This document shows, in pieces, positions 48,751-58,608 of a DNA stretch of 59,047 nucleotides; the stretch's first letter is position 1; every line of letters begins with the position of its first letter. The DNA lies in the NCBI GenBank assembly GCA_902520595.1, contig CABYOM010000004.1, positions 1-59,047 on the forward strand, read 5' to 3'. Made by a program: the position numbers and the translations under genes. The stretch comes from an uncultured Candidatus Poseidoniales archaeon (lineage in GTDB: Archaea > Thermoplasmatota > Poseidoniia > Poseidoniales > Poseidoniaceae). The notes beneath the pieces were generated by a model. That model searched no databases. It saw only the letters and a program-made list of their open reading frames with translations, and was not told the origin of the DNA.

Positions 48751-49419
48751 TCACCGCACTGGATGGAAGTCATCACCTTTATTTTCGGAATCAAGAATTC
48801 GTTCAATTACTGGAAAGATTCCGTGTGAATCATCGACCTGGAAGAGTCGCAAGCCTTGAGCCCAACCAGCACCCATGTCACTTCCTCGGTCGCCAACCAT
48901 ACAATCAAACAAGTGTGCAGGATTCGGCTTCTTGCCCCACCAATCAACTTCAGCATCTTTCGGAGAAATTTCTGCGATTGATTGACCTTGAGGGTGTTCG
49001 ATTTTCCCTCGAAGTACTTTTTCTCCAAATCGTAACATTCCCGGCATCGGTTTACGACACATGCATCGATCACGGTGGCGATGTGGGCAGGCAAGAATCA
49101 TATCAAAATGAGCATCTTGGTCAAATTTCAGAAACGCACTGCGCATGTGGTCGTGAATTGAGTGCAGTCGATGCTCATCCCACAAACCTCGCATGATTGG
49201 AGACTGGTTTGTAACGACGCAGATTCTGTATCCGGCCCGACGGAGCATTCCCACTGACTGCGCAGCATTGGGGAGGGGGATAAATTCACTTGGCTGATTG
49301 ATGTACTCTGAACTGCCAATATTGAGGACTCCATCGCGGTCAAGAAAAGCAATACCGCCGTGTGAAGGAGCGGAAGCCGGCAAGGGAGTCGGCGTGTACT
49401 GAACTACGAACCCTCGCAT
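48751..49419 (-). CDS. HAD phosphatase, GmhB/HisB-N-like
   Basis: GGIAFLDRDGVLNIG, RICVVTNQSPIMRG, CPHRHRDRCMCRKPMPGML, MVGDRGSDMGAGWAQGL. Confidence 0.88.
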   Translation of the reverse strand: MRGFVVQYTPTPLPASAPSHGGIAFLDRDGVLNIGSSEYINQPSEFIPLPNAAQSVGMLRRAGYRICVVTNQSPIMRGLWDEHRLHSIHDHMRSAFLKFDQDAHFDMILACPHRHRDRCMCRKPMPGMLRFGEKVLRGKIEHPQGQSIAEISPKDAEVDWWGKKPNPAHLFDCMVGDRGSDMGAGWAQGLRLFQVDDSHGIFPVIERILDSENKGDDFHPVR

Positions 49420-49468
49420 GGTTATCCCAGCAGGTAGAAGGTGAAGTGATTTTGGTCGAACCAACAGA

Positions 49469-50419
49469 GTGTTGAAATGGAATCAGCATGTGGAATGCCT
49501 CATGCTGTTCAGCGCTGAAGTGGCTTCACTCATCGGTGCTACAGGGCTAATTTCGCTCGCAGTTTCGTGGCACAGAAGGAAAAAAGGCGAAATACGCCTC
49601 GCCCAATTTGGTTGGGTTCTTGTCGGTTTAACCTTCTTCAATGATGCAGAGAAATATTTGTCGCACGGCGATGCTGTGCTTACTGTATTTACCATCGCAA
49701 CACTTCCAATGGCTGTTGGAATGGCGATATGGGAACAACGTGTGAATGATCCAAAAACACAGCGGGCTTTGATTTGGTCGAGAGGAGCTGTTGCTTATGC
49801 AGGTGGGCCTTACTTACTCATTGCCCATGTTCCTTGGCTCAACGTTCTAGCTATCTGGTTTGTCGCAAGTCAAGCAGCCCTGTTTTTGCGGTTTTCTGGT
49901 TCTGGAGACGTCGTTCTTGGTGAGACGACCGTTAACACAGTCAACGGTGAAGTTGCATGGAGTACATGGGATGGGAACCGATGGTTTATGGGCGAGTTTG
50001 TTGGCGAATATCCATTTCAAACTGAACTTTTACTCAGTGATGGGACGGCTATTGGAATTAATTTCGTATTAGCATGCACTGCTTTGCAATCGATGGTCAT
50101 CTTCATCGGCGCTATTGCAGTTCTCGACATTGATTGGAAGCGACGATGTCGGGCACTGATTCTCACACTTCCGGTCATTCACATTCTCAACTTGTTCCGT
50201 AATGCTGGATTAATTTGGATGCATATGACCTATACCGAATGGTCGTATCTGGGAATGTCAGTCTTTGAGTTCGGACACGCTTATGCTGCCCGTGTCGTCT
50301 CGTTAGGAGCCATGTTCTTGATGGCTATCGTCATGTTCGATATCCTACCCGAATTACATCGACACATTGTTCGATTGTTGCGACCGTTTGGATTGTTACA
50401 ACCCCAAGCAAAGAAATAG
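49469..50419 (+). CDS. artA: Archaeosortase A-like (exosortase/archaeosortase superfamily)
   Basis: Polytopic; LACTALQSMVIFIGA (Cys), HILNLFRNAGLIWMHMTY (Arg), MSVFEFGHAYAARVVSLGAMF (Arg) in the expected order. Confidence 0.85.
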   Translation: MLKWNQHVECLMLFSAEVASLIGATGLISLAVSWHRRKKGEIRLAQFGWVLVGLTFFNDAEKYLSHGDAVLTVFTIATLPMAVGMAIWEQRVNDPKTQRALIWSRGAVAYAGGPYLLIAHVPWLNVLAIWFVASQAALFLRFSGSGDVVLGETTVNTVNGEVAWSTWDGNRWFMGEFVGEYPFQTELLLSDGTAIGINFVLACTALQSMVIFIGAIAVLDIDWKRRCRALILTLPVIHILNLFRNAGLIWMHMTYTEWSYLGMSVFEFGHAYAARVVSLGAMFLMAIVMFDILPELHRHIVRLLRPFGLLQPQAKK

Positions 50420-50421
50420 GC

Positions 50422-53400
50422 TCACTGTTGCGCCCAATCTTGTGATGCATCGCTTCGCACCCATTTGATGCCACTACCTGCAGGATATTCAATGACTTCT
50501 TGACCGCTTGCATCGATCATACCCATCAATGCAGACGGAGGTGATTGAGGAGACGGTGTTTCAAATAAATCGCTCATGTCACCAATAGGAAGTGAATTTT
50601 CATTCTGAGGTGCTTTGTATGCATCAAATGGATTTTCCTGTTCTGAAGAATCGTTTGAAGGTTCCACTGGGCTCTCAAACTGTTCGATGGAAGGAAGCAC
50701 TTTGTCCTCTTTCTGTAGCATTCGTTCGTCAAAATCTGGAACACTGGAGTTTTCCCATTCTTGGGACGAATTGCTGTTTCCACCACTGCGTAAGAAGAAC
50801 ACGAGAATACCGATAAGCATGACAAACAGGACTCCGCCAGCAGAGTAAATCATGTCATTCGCGACACCAGGGGCGATGTCTGCATTATCACCAACTCCAT
50901 CACCATCGGTGTCAAGAGTTTCATCTGGATCATCCGGGAATGCATCTTCATCATCAGGAACACCGTCTTTATCACCGTCAAAAGCATCGAATGTGGTCTC
51001 ACAAACAAGTGCAGCCAATTCGATTTCATCGCCATCGAGTACGCTATCCTTGTCACCATCGAAAGAAGTGAATTTATAGGAATTCACGAAGGATTGTGAT
51101 GAAAACAGTTCGAGTGACACACGGTCAAAGTTTTCCAATTGATCGAACATGCTCTCTAATTCATTACTGCATGTGCAGAGTTCCTGAACAATTTCACGAT
51201 ACTCAAGCGTCTCATCACCATTGAGATCTATATCCGAGAAAACAACATCATCTGCATCAATTGAATCAAATTCTCGAACAGAAAGAACGCCATCGTTGTC
51301 AATATCGTACTGAGTCATGACCTCCTTGGCTGATTCTTGGCAAGACATGACTACGACGGGTTCATCGGGGTCATCAGGGTCGACAGATGGCAAGTCGGAA
51401 TATTCCCAATTAGCGACTAATGATACGTCTGAAAAGGATTCTTCAGCGATGAGTGAGATATCAAAACGGCCGTTTGAAGGCATTTCAATATACAGCGTAT
51501 GTTCAGTACCCTCTCCCTTGGATTCGACGGTTATTGATTCGCTTTCGATTTCCATGCCCGGCATTTGTCGTCCACCAGGCCCGCCATTGCCTTCATTTTG
51601 GCCGCCACCAAAGTTGAAGATAATCTGTTCTCCCTCGCCTTCAATGAGCAACTCACCTTCACCTCCAAATGAAATTATTTCGAGGTATTCACCGGCTTCT
51701 TCTAACTGAACGAAAAAGAACAGTTCTTCGCCTTCAGGTGCCTCGATGCCTGAAATTTCTTCACCGTTGAAGAGTTCGATTGGAGTACCATCATAACTCC
51801 AAACATATCGGTCTTCAAAGGAAGCTGTAATCATAACGTTGGCAAAGATTTCTTCAGTGTAGACCAAAATATACCACATGCCAGGCGTGGGGTCATTGAA
51901 ACCAACCATGTCACCTGCACCAGGTGTGCCTGAAAGGTAATCGAAGTTAGCAGCATCCGGGGCTTCAAGATATTGCAAGAAGAGAGTCGCTTCACCATAA
52001 CCTTCTGAAAGGTCAACTTCAAGTCGTTCAGTACCGGTAGGCACGTCGATTTTGAAATATTGAAGAAGCCCATCATAACCGCTCAAAGGACCGTAGGCAA
52101 TACCGGGAGAGAGTTCAATGGCGTCTTCAGGAGCCACGTTGTCAGGAGCATATGCGAAACTGGCCTTGATTGTGAAATCAAGGGCACGGCCAAAAGTGAA
52201 TGCAGAAGCGTAGTATATCCCGGGTTCAACATCATACAATGTAGCCATTTCTTCATTGCCTTGGCCGGTGCTCCAAGCAAGTTTCGAAGCACTGCCTTCC
52301 AAATCGTCATCTTCCTCGAAAATATCGCTGAACAAATCAAACGGATCTGGAACCGTCATCCATGAAAGTCCAAGATTTATGTTACCGGTGCCATCGTAAG
52401 TCTCGACTGATAAACTGGCAAGAGGTTCTGTGACGTTTACATAATAATACAAAATTCGATCTTCAAGAGGTGCCTGTCGACCAACATCAATCGATTGGTC
52501 AGTGACTGGAATACTGTTCTTTAATTCTGTCATCTCACTCAATTCTGGAGGTGGATCAGCGATTTCCCAGGTGAGAGTGACTGTCAAATCTTCAATGTCC
52601 TCAGTAGGGATGATGACAATCCACCAGGTGCCAGCATCTGGCCAACTCCAATCTTCCCAAAGGTAACTAAATTCAGCGACAAAGTGATCATCATGTTCCC
52701 ATGAACTTGGTATTGATTCATGAGAAATGTAAACATCGATATCAATTGGTTGTTTTTCGAATTGGTCCCAAGAATACATGTTGAAGTACATTTCTTTGGT
52801 CATTTCTTCGACATCAGCATAAAACAAAAGTTGGTCACCTGCTTCTGCAGATTCAATGATAATATCTTCATCATTGAACAATTCAACAGCCTGAGTAACT
52901 ATTGTGCCATCAGGCATAACCCAATCTGCACCGTCAATCTCTCCTGTTCGGTTTGCCTCATCTGAGGTTACCGGGCCTTCACCCTCTGCGAAGGTCCAGT
53001 TCGAAATCCAGTTTGTTGACATGTTTGAAGCAGTAATTCCAATTGAGATGTTGTCAAGCATTCCTTCAAAGAAGTTGCAGTCGCAACCTGCACCCATGCT
53101 TGCGATGTAAAGCTCATCACATGAATCACCAGATGTGAAACAGTCATTTGAGCCAAAGTCACCTTGAGGAATCATCGATTTTTCTGCAGAAATGTTTCCA
53201 GCATGTTCACCGTTGATTTTGAAATGTCCACCAACAGATTCAATGAAATCGATTTCAATATGGCTCCATTGATTTGCAACAACGGTCATGTTTGAGAGTG
53301 GATGCTTGGAAAGACTGTATTCGGAAGCATAACCAACTGCACCGTTGTTGAGATACATTCCCCATCCATAATCACCCTTCATGGTAATGAACTGAATACC

Positions 53401-54063
53401 CTGAATTGAGTAAGGAAATACCCAAGCGGAAAGGTGAAGACCACCAGTGATATTGAGAGTATCATCATGAGGAACTACGATCTTATCACCGTCACCGTTG
53501 AACCGAAGTGAAAAATCAGCACCCTCGCCAACCTCTACAACGCCATAAACTGGGAAATATTGCGGATCATTTTCCAAGTCATTCCACGTGCCTGGCATGA
53601 TGTTGCCCATGTTCGTACTCGCTATGTGAATAAAATCTTCATCGCCCCCTTCAGAGGGTTGACTGTCACCCCAGTTGTTGTAGTAAAAGGGGGAACCATC
53701 ATGCCATTTGTAAAAACCATCTTCATCATAGTCTGACAGGCCGGTCCAGAGATGTCGGGATTGATTATCAAACGTTGAGAAGGTATCAAAAATCCATTGA
53801 TTTTCAACTTCATCGTTGATGGTTGTCAAGAAACCGTCTAACCCGCGAGCGGCATCTGCTGCATCTTCCCATGAACTGGCACTGAGGAGGTGGTATGTGT
53901 GGCCGTTTTCAGGATTCACGGCAGTATCAAGAATTTCAATCCCGGTTGAATTTTCTGCTTCAACAGACATCAAGAGAGGTGATACTGAACTTAAGAAAAA
54001 CAGTGTTAAGACAATGACTGCCTGTGCTTTCATATAAAATTGCATCAAACGGTAACTTATCAA
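50422..54063 (-). CDS. Large secreted/membrane-anchored multidomain protein: C-type lectin, LamG-like, PPC-like, EF-hand and TSP3-like repeats, TM, cytoplasmic tail
   Basis: Signal-like N-terminus; HTYHLLSASSWEDAADAARGLDGFLTTINDEVENQWI...LWTGLSDYDEDGFYKWHDGSPFYYNNW (CTLD). LamG-like SLRFNGDGDKIVVPHDDTLNITGGLHLSAWVFP. EF-hands DIDNDGVLSVREFD. DTDGDGVGDNAD; TM VLFVMLIGILVFFL. Confidence 0.88.
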   Translation of the reverse strand: MISYRLMQFYMKAQAVIVLTLFFLSSVSPLLMSVEAENSTGIEILDTAVNPENGHTYHLLSASSWEDAADAARGLDGFLTTINDEVENQWIFDTFSTFDNQSRHLWTGLSDYDEDGFYKWHDGSPFYYNNWGDSQPSEGGDEDFIHIASTNMGNIMPGTWNDLENDPQYFPVYGVVEVGEGADFSLRFNGDGDKIVVPHDDTLNITGGLHLSAWVFPYSIQGIQFITMKGDYGWGMYLNNGAVGYASEYSLSKHPLSNMTVVANQWSHIEIDFIESVGGHFKINGEHAGNISAEKSMIPQGDFGSNDCFTSGDSCDELYIASMGAGCDCNFFEGMLDNISIGITASNMSTNWISNWTFAEGEGPVTSDEANRTGEIDGADWVMPDGTIVTQAVELFNDEDIIIESAEAGDQLLFYADVEEMTKEMYFNMYSWDQFEKQPIDIDVYISHESIPSSWEHDDHFVAEFSYLWEDWSWPDAGTWWIVIIPTEDIEDLTVTLTWEIADPPPELSEMTELKNSIPVTDQSIDVGRQAPLEDRILYYYVNVTEPLASLSVETYDGTGNINLGLSWMTVPDPFDLFSDIFEEDDDLEGSASKLAWSTGQGNEEMATLYDVEPGIYYASAFTFGRALDFTIKASFAYAPDNVAPEDAIELSPGIAYGPLSGYDGLLQYFKIDVPTGTERLEVDLSEGYGEATLFLQYLEAPDAANFDYLSGTPGAGDMVGFNDPTPGMWYILVYTEEIFANVMITASFEDRYVWSYDGTPIELFNGEEISGIEAPEGEELFFFVQLEEAGEYLEIISFGGEGELLIEGEGEQIIFNFGGGQNEGNGGPGGRQMPGMEIESESITVESKGEGTEHTLYIEMPSNGRFDISLIAEESFSDVSLVANWEYSDLPSVDPDDPDEPVVVMSCQESAKEVMTQYDIDNDGVLSVREFDSIDADDVVFSDIDLNGDETLEYREIVQELCTCSNELESMFDQLENFDRVSLELFSSQSFVNSYKFTSFDGDKDSVLDGDEIELAALVCETTFDAFDGDKDGVPDDEDAFPDDPDETLDTDGDGVGDNADIAPGVANDMIYSAGGVLFVMLIGILVFFLRSGGNSNSSQEWENSSVPDFDERMLQKEDKVLPSIEQFESPVEPSNDSSEQENPFDAYKAPQNENSLPIGDMSDLFETPSPQSPPSALMGMIDASGQEVIEYPAGSGIKWVRSDASQDWAQQ

Positions 54064-54105
54064 GCAATTGGTGTGTTGACTAACATCACACTTGCAGTTT
54101 GAGTA

Positions 54106-57100
54106 TCATTTGAGGCGCTTGCCGCCGATTCTTAATTCAGTTTGCAATGGCATTTGATGCTCCCAAGCAAATTCTTTGACGATTCGCCAAGCTTTTTCAG
54201 ATCCTTCGTAATCTTTCACCTCAATTATGTTGTTGCGCGTATTGGCTTTGAAGGCAGCTACAGGTTCCGCATTCTTGAACACCAAATATGCAGAACCAAA
54301 TCCGAATCTTTCTTTCAAGATGTCTGAAAAGTAAGGAGCAATTGGGTCACTGGGAGGAAGAACGAAATCACGTATCGGTGGGATTTCTTGGGCTTCCTCA
54401 AGTAAATTTTTACGACCCCAGCACACTTGGTCAAGGTCTTCGATGAGGAAACCTTTGACCAAAGTTCCATCTTCTTCAAATGAGGTGAGTACAGATTTAA
54501 TTTCCTCTGGCTTAAATGGAGTTCCTGCAAGACGGAGAATTTGTTTGAGCGTGATGACTGGATATTCTTTGACGAGGTTTCTTAGGTATTCACGCCGCAA
54601 CTCAATTCGATCGAGGTCTTTCGATACTTTCACGGTACGAAATCCGCCTCTAAAGTCTTGAACGATGTGACCAGTTCGAACCAATGGTTGAATCAGTTTC
54701 CTAAATTCCGACTGGGTTAACGCATGACGCTCTTTGAACAAGTTGGGGTCAGAATTCCCGCTAAAGAATTCGATAATATCCCAGAGTTCGTCCTCATGAG
54801 GTTCTCCACGAATCGCAAGAAGATTTTGGAAATGCTCGTAGGTCGACCAAACTTGATGTCCTCGAAGATTTACACCTTGATGCAAACGATTTGCACTGGC
54901 CATACTTTTGAGGTCGACCCGATAAAGTTCACATCTGCCTCTCAACGCAAAATCATCACGTATTTCATCGACCTTTCTCACTGCTGCACTTTCATGCTCA
55001 TGACGAGTTTTTTGATGCAAATGATGACGATAGAAAAGGGCCCTTTCTGCAATTTCTCTTGGTTGAGGGTCCACAACTCCGCCCCGAATCATTCGCTCCC
55101 CTGCCATCTTGAAGCCAATCGATTCAAGTGCAGAACGCGTCTTTTCATCCATATCAGTAACAGGTTCGCTGTTGAAATTCGACATCACTGCAACATCGAC
55201 TAATTGGTCAGCGTGATTTTCGAGAAGCAATTCAAAGGCAGAACAGAATTCTTCAAGATAAGCAGTCGGGACGTGTAAATCTTTGATGACCAAGTAATCA
55301 TTTACTTTGAACATCAGCACTTTGCCGATAGGGTCAATTCCCTTGAACACTGGAAGGTACCATCCTCGGTCGAGAACACTTCGAACTTCCCAAATGAATC
55401 GAGAAACATAAGGGTCGGACTGTGTGAGAATTCGCATTTTCCGGTCTTCTCTGCGAGGACGCTGGAGTAACTGGACTTCTTCGGGCATACAGTAGAATGC
55501 CTCAGGATCAGGAACCAAAGCCATGACTTTCGCAATGCGGCCATCTTTCTCAAGATTCATCAAAGCAACAGTGAGCTCCTCGAAAGAGCGAGAAACATAG
55601 AAACGCAAAGTGCTGCCCTTTACTGGACCCATTCGACGAATTATTTCAACCAAAGCACTCTCGAAATCAAGTGCATCGTAAACGTCGTGGACTCTGTGGA
55701 AAAGTGACAGCCGCCGCCTTCGACCTGAAACATCTTCAAATTGTTTAACAACCAACATTTGCCGTTCGAGGTTGGACATGGCATATTTGATGTCGCGCTG
55801 AAGCGCACGATGCTCATCTCCTTTCGGGAAATCTTGTAATATTTCTTGACGCGTGAGATTTTCACCGATTGGAATACGACGCAGGAGTTCTTCCTCCATT
55901 GGGCCAATCCACGGTTCAGGTTTCAAGCCGAGGAGCATAGGAATAGTGTCCTTGTTGGTATACCCCATCCGGTTGTGCAAGAGCCGACCCATAATGACAT
56001 CAGAATCCAACTGCATGTCCTGCCAATCTTTGAAGCGGAAATCTTTGACTCGATACAAAAGTTCCTGCTGTTTCTGGAAAAGAACGTGTGAGTCAAATGC
56101 AGTGAATCCGTCATTGTATTGTTTGAAGGTCTTGTCGAGAACGAGATTTTGAACCCATCTGTATTCGACAACTTCTTCAGCCCCATCAATCAATCGATGC
56201 TCGTCAATCTTGAGAATATATTCTGCGTCATCTGTTTGTTTATAGAATCCTACAGACAAAACATTGCGTGTTTCAAGTTCGAGTAAAATTCGATCAACCA
56301 TCTTTCGAGGGAACGGTAATCGATCGCTGAGAACATCGCCAGTTTGGGGCCCTTCACTACCGAGCATTTCAATAATTTTCACACGCAACGCTTCGTGAGG
56401 GTCACCGAGTTCTTTATCCTCCCAAGCAGTCGGAACCCTTCCATCAAATTCCGTTGCGACACGGTAAGAAATCCCACTGATGTGAAGCTCGCGTAAGTCA
56501 TCGACTTCACCACCACCATTCATGGAAAGACAACCGAGCGTTCCGTGAATTTCTGCCATGAATGTGCTGAACCACTTCCCGTCCAATTCTGGAGCACCGG
56601 TTCCATCGATTTTGGTAATTTTACCATCTTGGCAGAGAATTTCGACCCATTCTCGAAGCACCTCCATTTCAATGCCTTTGAGTTTCTCGCTATACAACGG
56701 GTTTTGAAAAGAAGAATCTAATCCACCTCCATGAGACATCAGAGTGAATAATTGTTCAGCATCTTTCGGAATGGGTGCTTTATCAAGATAGAATCTTGAC
56801 AATTGCTCTGGAGATAATTCTGTTGCTAGACTACGAGTTCCCAGGAGTCTCTGAAGAACTGCAGGATCAATGTCTTTTACCAAGAAGGCGCGAGTCTTCA
56901 TAGCCATTAAATCTTCAAATGCCGACATGAAAAGCGACATTCCAAGTCGAGAAGGAACGGTCACTTTGTTATGGACAATACGAGCATCACCCGTCAGGCA
57001 GAGGCTCAAAAACTGCTGGAGACTCTTCATGTCGATATCGCCAAACATGATTTCATTTTTTGCCTCTCTCATCAACAGACTGTCATCGATTGTTCGATGT

Positions 57101-58431
57101 TTGTTCAATAACGCATCAGCACGTTGCTGGAACTGTTGTGGGCTGACTTCATCTGATCCAATCCGTTTTGGTATAATCATCGAGCGACCTGAAACCTCTC
57201 TGAATCTTTTGGCAAAAATTTGAGTGTTTACGATATACCGCTCAATGACTTCAGTGTAATCGTTATCCCTAAACGCTTGATACATCTGCCCGGGGTCGAC
57301 TTCTTCGGAGGTTCGAATCAAAAGACCATTTTCATCGAATGACAATTCAATAACCGATATATTGTTTGATTCCGCTAGACCGGCCATAAAATATCCGAGA
57401 GCGGTATTGAAGCCTCTTCCTCTGCATGTGGTAATCATATATGTTGGATGGCCCCCTGAGACGACTTGCTCAACCAAGATTCGATTTGGGTCTGGGACCT
57501 GGAAAGAATCGATGGAATGCTCTTCTAAATGTCGGGCGATTGCATTCGCTACATCTGAAGAAAGTCCGTACGCATCACGAAGTAAGATTCGAGGATCTTG
57601 TTCGCGACGCAGGGCAACAATGCAGTGGCCTATGAGATTGAGTAACGCATTGGAGAGTTCACGTGAACGTGAACGAGCCTCTCCAGACCACGAAGGAACC
57701 GTTGGTCGATGCCCAGTGACTGAGGCGACATTTACGCGTGTACCTTGAATGTTGGTGACCCTGTAGGTTGAACCACCAAGTAAAATCACGTCACCTCCGC
57801 GAAGATTGGAAACGAAGGAACCTGAAAGCTGTCCGAGAATTGAACCTTCAGCGTTGAAAACAAGGTAGGAATTATCTGGAGCAATCGTTCCAATATTTTG
57901 GTAATAAATCATACGAGCATAACCACGCTTTCCATAGATGTTCTCTTCCCAGTCAATCCAGATACGTCGCTCGTCTTCAAGCATGTCCAGAACTTCAATG
58001 AAATCATCATATTCGAAATTACGGTATGACCAAGCATTAACAATAACTTCGTACGCTTCATCAATATCAATATCGTTGATGATGACCAAGCCAATCATAA
58101 ATTGTGCAACGACATCTAAACAATTTTCTGGGAAATCAAGTCGATCCATATCACCAGTTTGGATTGCCGATTGCAATGCAGCGAGTTCGATGAGGTCATC
58201 AACACTCGATGGTAAAAATCGGGCGCGAGGAATCCCGCCTACATGGTGACCTGCTCGACCAATTCTTTGAAGAGCAGTTGCAATATCACCGGGGCTACCA
58301 ATCTGTAAAACCAAGTCAACAGAACCAATGTCTATACCCATTTCTAGAGATGAGGATGTGACAACTGCACGAAGGTGTCCATGTTTCAATTTCTTTTCAA
58401 CATCAGCCGTGTAATCAATATTTACCATCAT
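54106..58431 (-). CDS. C-terminal portion of an Lhr-type SF2 helicase (starts inside RecA2; lacks motifs I-III)
   Basis: Begins MMVNIDYTADVEKKLKHGHLRAVVTSSSLEMGIDIGSVDLVLQIGSPGDIATALQRIGRAGHH (motifs V and VI). The in-frame TGA immediately before the ATG rules out extension. Confidence 0.85.
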   Translation of the reverse strand: MMVNIDYTADVEKKLKHGHLRAVVTSSSLEMGIDIGSVDLVLQIGSPGDIATALQRIGRAGHHVGGIPRARFLPSSVDDLIELAALQSAIQTGDMDRLDFPENCLDVVAQFMIGLVIINDIDIDEAYEVIVNAWSYRNFEYDDFIEVLDMLEDERRIWIDWEENIYGKRGYARMIYYQNIGTIAPDNSYLVFNAEGSILGQLSGSFVSNLRGGDVILLGGSTYRVTNIQGTRVNVASVTGHRPTVPSWSGEARSRSRELSNALLNLIGHCIVALRREQDPRILLRDAYGLSSDVANAIARHLEEHSIDSFQVPDPNRILVEQVVSGGHPTYMITTCRGRGFNTALGYFMAGLAESNNISVIELSFDENGLLIRTSEEVDPGQMYQAFRDNDYTEVIERYIVNTQIFAKRFREVSGRSMIIPKRIGSDEVSPQQFQQRADALLNKHRTIDDSLLMREAKNEIMFGDIDMKSLQQFLSLCLTGDARIVHNKVTVPSRLGMSLFMSAFEDLMAMKTRAFLVKDIDPAVLQRLLGTRSLATELSPEQLSRFYLDKAPIPKDAEQLFTLMSHGGGLDSSFQNPLYSEKLKGIEMEVLREWVEILCQDGKITKIDGTGAPELDGKWFSTFMAEIHGTLGCLSMNGGGEVDDLRELHISGISYRVATEFDGRVPTAWEDKELGDPHEALRVKIIEMLGSEGPQTGDVLSDRLPFPRKMVDRILLELETRNVLSVGFYKQTDDAEYILKIDEHRLIDGAEEVVEYRWVQNLVLDKTFKQYNDGFTAFDSHVLFQKQQELLYRVKDFRFKDWQDMQLDSDVIMGRLLHNRMGYTNKDTIPMLLGLKPEPWIGPMEEELLRRIPIGENLTRQEILQDFPKGDEHRALQRDIKYAMSNLERQMLVVKQFEDVSGRRRRLSLFHRVHDVYDALDFESALVEIIRRMGPVKGSTLRFYVSRSFEELTVALMNLEKDGRIAKVMALVPDPEAFYCMPEEVQLLQRPRREDRKMRILTQSDPYVSRFIWEVRSVLDRGWYLPVFKGIDPIGKVLMFKVNDYLVIKDLHVPTAYLEEFCSAFELLLENHADQLVDVAVMSNFNSEPVTDMDEKTRSALESIGFKMAGERMIRGGVVDPQPREIAERALFYRHHLHQKTRHEHESAAVRKVDEIRDDFALRGRCELYRVDLKSMASANRLHQGVNLRGHQVWSTYEHFQNLLAIRGEPHEDELWDIIEFFSGNSDPNLFKERHALTQSEFRKLIQPLVRTGHIVQDFRGGFRTVKVSKDLDRIELRREYLRNLVKEYPVITLKQILRLAGTPFKPEEIKSVLTSFEEDGTLVKGFLIEDLDQVCWGRKNLLEEAQEIPPIRDFVLPPSDPIAPYFSDILKERFGFGSAYLVFKNAEPVAAFKANTRNNIIEVKDYEGSEKAWRIVKEFAWEHQMPLQTELRIGGKRLK

Positions 58432-58608
58432 TCATTTTGTTTGAGTGCAAAATAGAATCAAACGGGCATTTATGTTGACAACATTTTTTCTCTTTTCTAC
58501 GATTTCGGTAGATTTTTCACCTCTACAGTAAGAGTTTTGTTAAATTGAAAAAACGATACATTGATTTACTCGTAGCATCCGATGTGCGAACACGGGTGTG
58601 AAAAATAA

